NCBI RefSeq assembly: GCF_027580225.2
Contig: NC_073358.2
Span: forward strand, 27,864,501-27,928,500
Origin: Misgurnus anguillicaudatus
Lineage: Eukaryota > Chordata > Actinopteri > Cypriniformes > Cobitidae
DNA: 64,000 bases
Reading direction: 5' to 3'
Each line of letters starts with the position of its first letter. The first letter of the stretch is position 1. The notes beneath the pieces were generated by a model. The model had not been told where the DNA came from. It saw nothing but the letters and a program-made list of their open reading frames with translations, and did no database searches. The translations under genes were made by a program, and so were the position numbers. Positions 60,498 through 64,000 of the stretch are shown one piece after another.

Positions 60498-62400
60498 TGA
60501 CCGTAAGTGTAAAGCAGCCAGTTTTACTCTTCTAATACCACATTTTACCAAACATTTATACAACTGGCAATATGCTAATGGATAGAGATGAAAAGCAGGG
60601 GCCCCCAGAACATATATCAAATTAGGACTGTATTTATTATTATTTATAATACATACTTTGTTATTACACTGATGTTACAAAAAGACTAAAATTATAATTT
60701 TTGGCATACTACATTACATTTTACTGAATATATTATATTGTGGGTACGTTGCTTTTCATTTTAAGTTTTTTGTTTTGTTATCAGTATATTAATCCATTTT
60801 TGTTTGACTTTAATTTGTCCAAAAATATTATTTTGCATTTAAACAGTATTTTGAGGACCCCCTGTAATACCGCCACAGACCCCAAAGGGTCCCCGGACCC
60901 CCTGTTGAAGACACATGTCTTAAACTGTATAAACAGAGGCTTAATAGCACTGTTCAGCACAAATGTCATACAAATAAACAACTAATATCTGATCATTGCA
61001 GACAGACATATGTTCATGTATTTCATGAAACTATTCAACTAGTACTACACTATACACTACATAAAGACCCCTTAAGAATGGGAACCTACAGTGCTCAATG
61101 CAATTGTTCTTATTGAAGTGTGTGTGTAATGGTGAAGACTTTCCACTTCCATACGGTTATGTAAGCCCTTGCTTTCAATTAGTGTTAAAAAAACAAGCAC
61201 CATCAGTTATCTAACTGAATAGTGGCATGTCTTTTATTGATTTAAACGTGACCCTCTATGAAAACCCAGCTAGACATTTTTTGTGATTTATCCAGAAAAC
61301 ATCATCTTTACATCTTTAATATTGCCTGAGTAAGGGCAACGACTAAAATTTAAGTTAAATCAATAAGTGAAATCAAACTTTGATGCTCCTAATCTCATAA
61401 TTACATCAAGAGACATTAGCCTGGATTTCACAGACAGGGTCACAAATACATGATTATATAATACTAATTAAAGCGGAACATCAGAGAATACGCTCTGTAC
61501 TAAAGGACAGCTCTCTGAACATTCAAACACATCCTACAAGATGACCCACAATTGATTTACTGTCATATCTCCATTAAAAGATTTGCTGTTTAACATTTCA
61601 TTTGCGGGATGGCGTCTGTTAACCACGAAAGGATCAACAATGGAGCCGATGTTATGCTGTTTTTATTTGTTATCATGTGACCCCTCAGGGATGTCCAGCT
61701 GCTGCCTTTATAAATCGTTCCGACCTTAAATTGGGTTCAAAGGAACTACATTTCATTTTTTATCACACATGGAGGGAGATGAACATAAGCCATCTGCTGC
61801 CAAAGATCTGCATCCGTTTTACCATCAGAATTCATTATGTATTCAATTTGTGTGCGAGTTTACGTGAGGGAGTGACTGCAGGTTGTAAATAGTGTAAATT
61901 TAAAATATTACTGCCTTATGAAATAAACAAACGGCACAGATTTTTCCCTATTCACACAGATTCTAAGTATATGACAGAGATTAAGCAAAAGTAAAAGGAG
62001 AGGAAATACATTAGCCTTACTGTATACAAATAACAGCCCAAAAATGTCAAAAGATTTCATGCTAATTAATACTCAAATCCCATGAAACAAATAAAAACAG
62101 TATTCTTCTGTTTACAATCCTTCATTGTACAAATCCATAATGTTTGCTATTATTTATTCACACTATATATTTATGTGGTGTGCATCACTTTCAAAAATAT
62201 TTTTTTTTGCTATTCAGAGTTTTTCTGATTTTTGCTTGCTGTCTAAACAAATATATCAGTAACTAAATGTAGGTAATTACATTTCTTTAATATCCATTTA
62301 TATTCTCGTGGGATAGCATACTTCTTACAAAGTGATTATGGCTTTATTTACATAGCATACCTATTAAATCATGTTTGCTAAGTAAATAAACAGAAAATAA
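60498..62400. other. Intergenic, nothing identified
   Basis: 1.9 kb, A/T-rich, no gene, RNA or repeat end recognised. Frames at 60740 and 61677 have no similarity to known proteins that I recognise. Confidence 0.4.
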
Positions 62401-62414
62401 TTATATATGCACAC

Positions 62415-62535
62415 ATAAGGGCTGCACAATAAAGTAGTTCACTGACAATCGGGACAATTTCGCATTAATTATCATGGACGTATCGCCTGTGATGTGTGTG
62501 CGATAAGGCCCAGCTTGTCAGTGAACTACGACTTT
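62415..62535. mobile_element. Foldback fragment (GTAGTTCACTGACAA)
   Basis: AAGTAGTTCACTGACAATCG pairs with AGCTTGTCAGTGAACTACGA 80 bases later. It is preceded by AAGGGCTGCACAATA, a hAT-like terminus. Boundaries uncertain. Confidence 0.55.
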
Positions 62536-62889
62536 GTGTTAGCCTGCAGACCAGTCTCAGAGAATGAGACATGGTCTGGGAACCATATGCTAATTTTCTC
62601 GTATTTGAGGCGTGGTTTACGAATGCCCAGAGCCGTTTATTGGGTGCTATGAATGTCTATCAAATGCGTCTGTACGTAGCTCATAGCCAATCGTTTCAAT
62701 AATACCAGATGACGTATGTAGAGCGACATCAATTCAAACGTAAACAACTTTTATCGGTTCGTGTGCACACAGCTGAAAGCTATGCAACTAAACCGGTAGC
62801 TGTATATTGTATTGAAAAGCAACACAACTTAGTGGCACTGTGACAACCACAGTACAGGCATAATGATAATATGATATATTAAATACCAC

Positions 62890-63120
62890 TTACCATTTAT
62901 AAATTAATTGTACTTCGTCAACGACGATGCCTAGCAGGTTGGTCCTATAAAACTCTTTCTTGGATATGAAATTGTTTAATGCCAAAAGTTGCTCTTTTTT
63001 GCGTTCAAAGCTACTTAGAACACTGTCTAAGGCTGCATTGAAAAGTAACTTCGTATTTGTTGCCGTGTTATAACAAATAACAAAACTGCTTCGGTGTGGC
63101 GCATACTTAGACGTCGTCAT
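62890..63120 (-). pseudogene. ISL2EU-type helicase fragment, internally deleted
   Basis: The minus-strand ATG at 63120 opens MTTSKYAPHRSSFVICYNTA. ALDSVLSSFERKKEQLLALN, then NFISKK, follow, as in the N-terminal helicase region of fish ISL2EU DNA transposons. The Walker A region expected next is missing. The sequence jumps to LLGIVVDEVQLIYKW, matching the DEVH-box helicase motif with Gln for His. After TG the DNA reads GTAAGT, a perfect splice donor, so this was an exon of a larger gene. With the ATP-binding loop lost it cannot be an active helicase. The rest of the transposon was not found in the window. Confidence 0.7.
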
Positions 63121-63261
63121 TGTCTTGCTGCCCCCTCCCAGAAATGTATCCACAAAAATATCTATAAAAGTAGATACTGTAGCAGGAAAACAATAAAAAG
63201 TAAAAAAAATATTATTATTTATAAATGAAATTAGCAAAAAAAAAAAAATCAAAAGGTGTGT

Positions 63262-63545
63262 GTGTGTGTACCTGGTAATTATCACGTTGTGGGGACGATA
63301 GGAATACCAGTGTTTTTGTGACCTTGTGGGGACATTTTGATGTCCCCATGAGGAAACAAGCTTATAAATCAAACAAGATGATGTTTATTGAAAATCTAAG
63401 GTACAAGAAAGTTTTCTGTGATGGTTGGGGTTAGGGAATGGGGTAGGTAAGGGGAATAGAATATACAGTTTGTACAGAATAAAATGCATTACGTCTAAGA
63501 ATGTCCCCACAAAACATGGAAACCAGAATGTGTGTGTTTGTGTGT
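63262..63545. mobile_element. MITE with GTACCTGGTAATTATCACG end
   Basis: TGTGTGTACCTGGTAATTAT, then GTTGTGGGGACGATAGG, then GGGGACATTTTGATGTCCCC, and later GAATGTCCCCACAAAACATG. This is the pattern of a common fish repeat with TGTCCCCA/TGGGGACA words in inverted positions. It is flanked by GT-rich stretches. No clear target duplication. Confidence 0.65.
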
Positions 63546-64000
63546 GTCACATTGGTTTCATTTTTTTTTTGGAGATGATGATCAGAGGCAGCACCAGAGA
63601 TGTGCAAGTAAAACTTACGTAAGAAAAGAAACATTAAATCGTCCTCTTGAAACATGCTTCAAGAGAATGATTGACGGAGCAAATGAATTAATGCAGCACA
63701 GACTTATTCAATATAATCCAATTCATTTAATTATATCACACATTCACATGGAGGGTCCCCAATTAACACTCACCAAATTAATAATTGGCAAATAAATAAA
63801 ACTAGTTACTTGCCAGTTGGCTGGTGACTTTATTTGAAACTCCAACAATGCATGCAGGGCCCTTAACTTTATTTTCCCCGCAAATATATATTTTATCAGC
63901 CAAGAAAACTGCTGCTCAATAACTCTATTGTTAGAACAAAAATGCATAATTAAAACAATATTTAATTAAAAATACTTTCATGGCAAGTTTTCTTAATTTA
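63546..64000. other. Window end, nothing identified
   Basis: No gene or repeat terminus recognised. Short open frames only. Confidence 0.4.

Overview
The window looks like intron- and transposon-rich chromosomal DNA from a cyprinid-type teleost fish. The evidence is vertebrate-style split exons with GT-AG introns, long (CA)n, (GA)n and (AT)n microsatellites, fish-type tRNA-derived SINEs, Tc1-like transposons, an ISL2EU-type helicase remnant, many hAT elements with 8-bp target duplications, and many TTAA-flanked palindromic MITEs. There are no operons, CRISPR arrays or bacterial features.

Two host genes can be supported, both on the minus strand. From 2.4 to 3.75 kb lies a secreted or surface-type protein with two C-type lectin domains and a signal peptide. 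A broken duplicate of it lies at 6.2-6.55 kb. From 20.6 to 50.0 kb lies most of a kelch-like gene, klhl13 (KLHL9/KLHL13 family, CUL3 ubiquitin-ligase adaptor). Six coding exons join in frame to give 625 residues (BTB, BACK, six-bladed kelch propeller). Exact GT-AG junctions and codon phases could be read for all five introns. The 5' end (first exon, promoter) is not identified and may lie beyond 50 kb or outside the window. A plausible 3' UTR extends to a polyadenylation signal near 19.8 kb.

The rest is repeats. From 1 to 20 kb is mostly intergenic: LINE 3' ends, SINEs, MITEs and foldback elements. From 21 to 50 kb the five klhl13 introns carry many hAT and TTAA elements, including elements inside elements and a 1.5-kb near-perfect inverted repeat. 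From 50 to 64 kb there is a Tc1 N-terminal relic, a 2.7-kb hAT element with two further hAT insertions inside it, a nearly full-length but broken Tc1-like transposon, and an ISL2EU-type helicase exon with an internal deletion.

I see no convincing previously undescribed system. The most useful results are the complete exon structure of klhl13, the decayed lectin duplicate, and the layered transposon history, where exact target duplications give the order of insertion.
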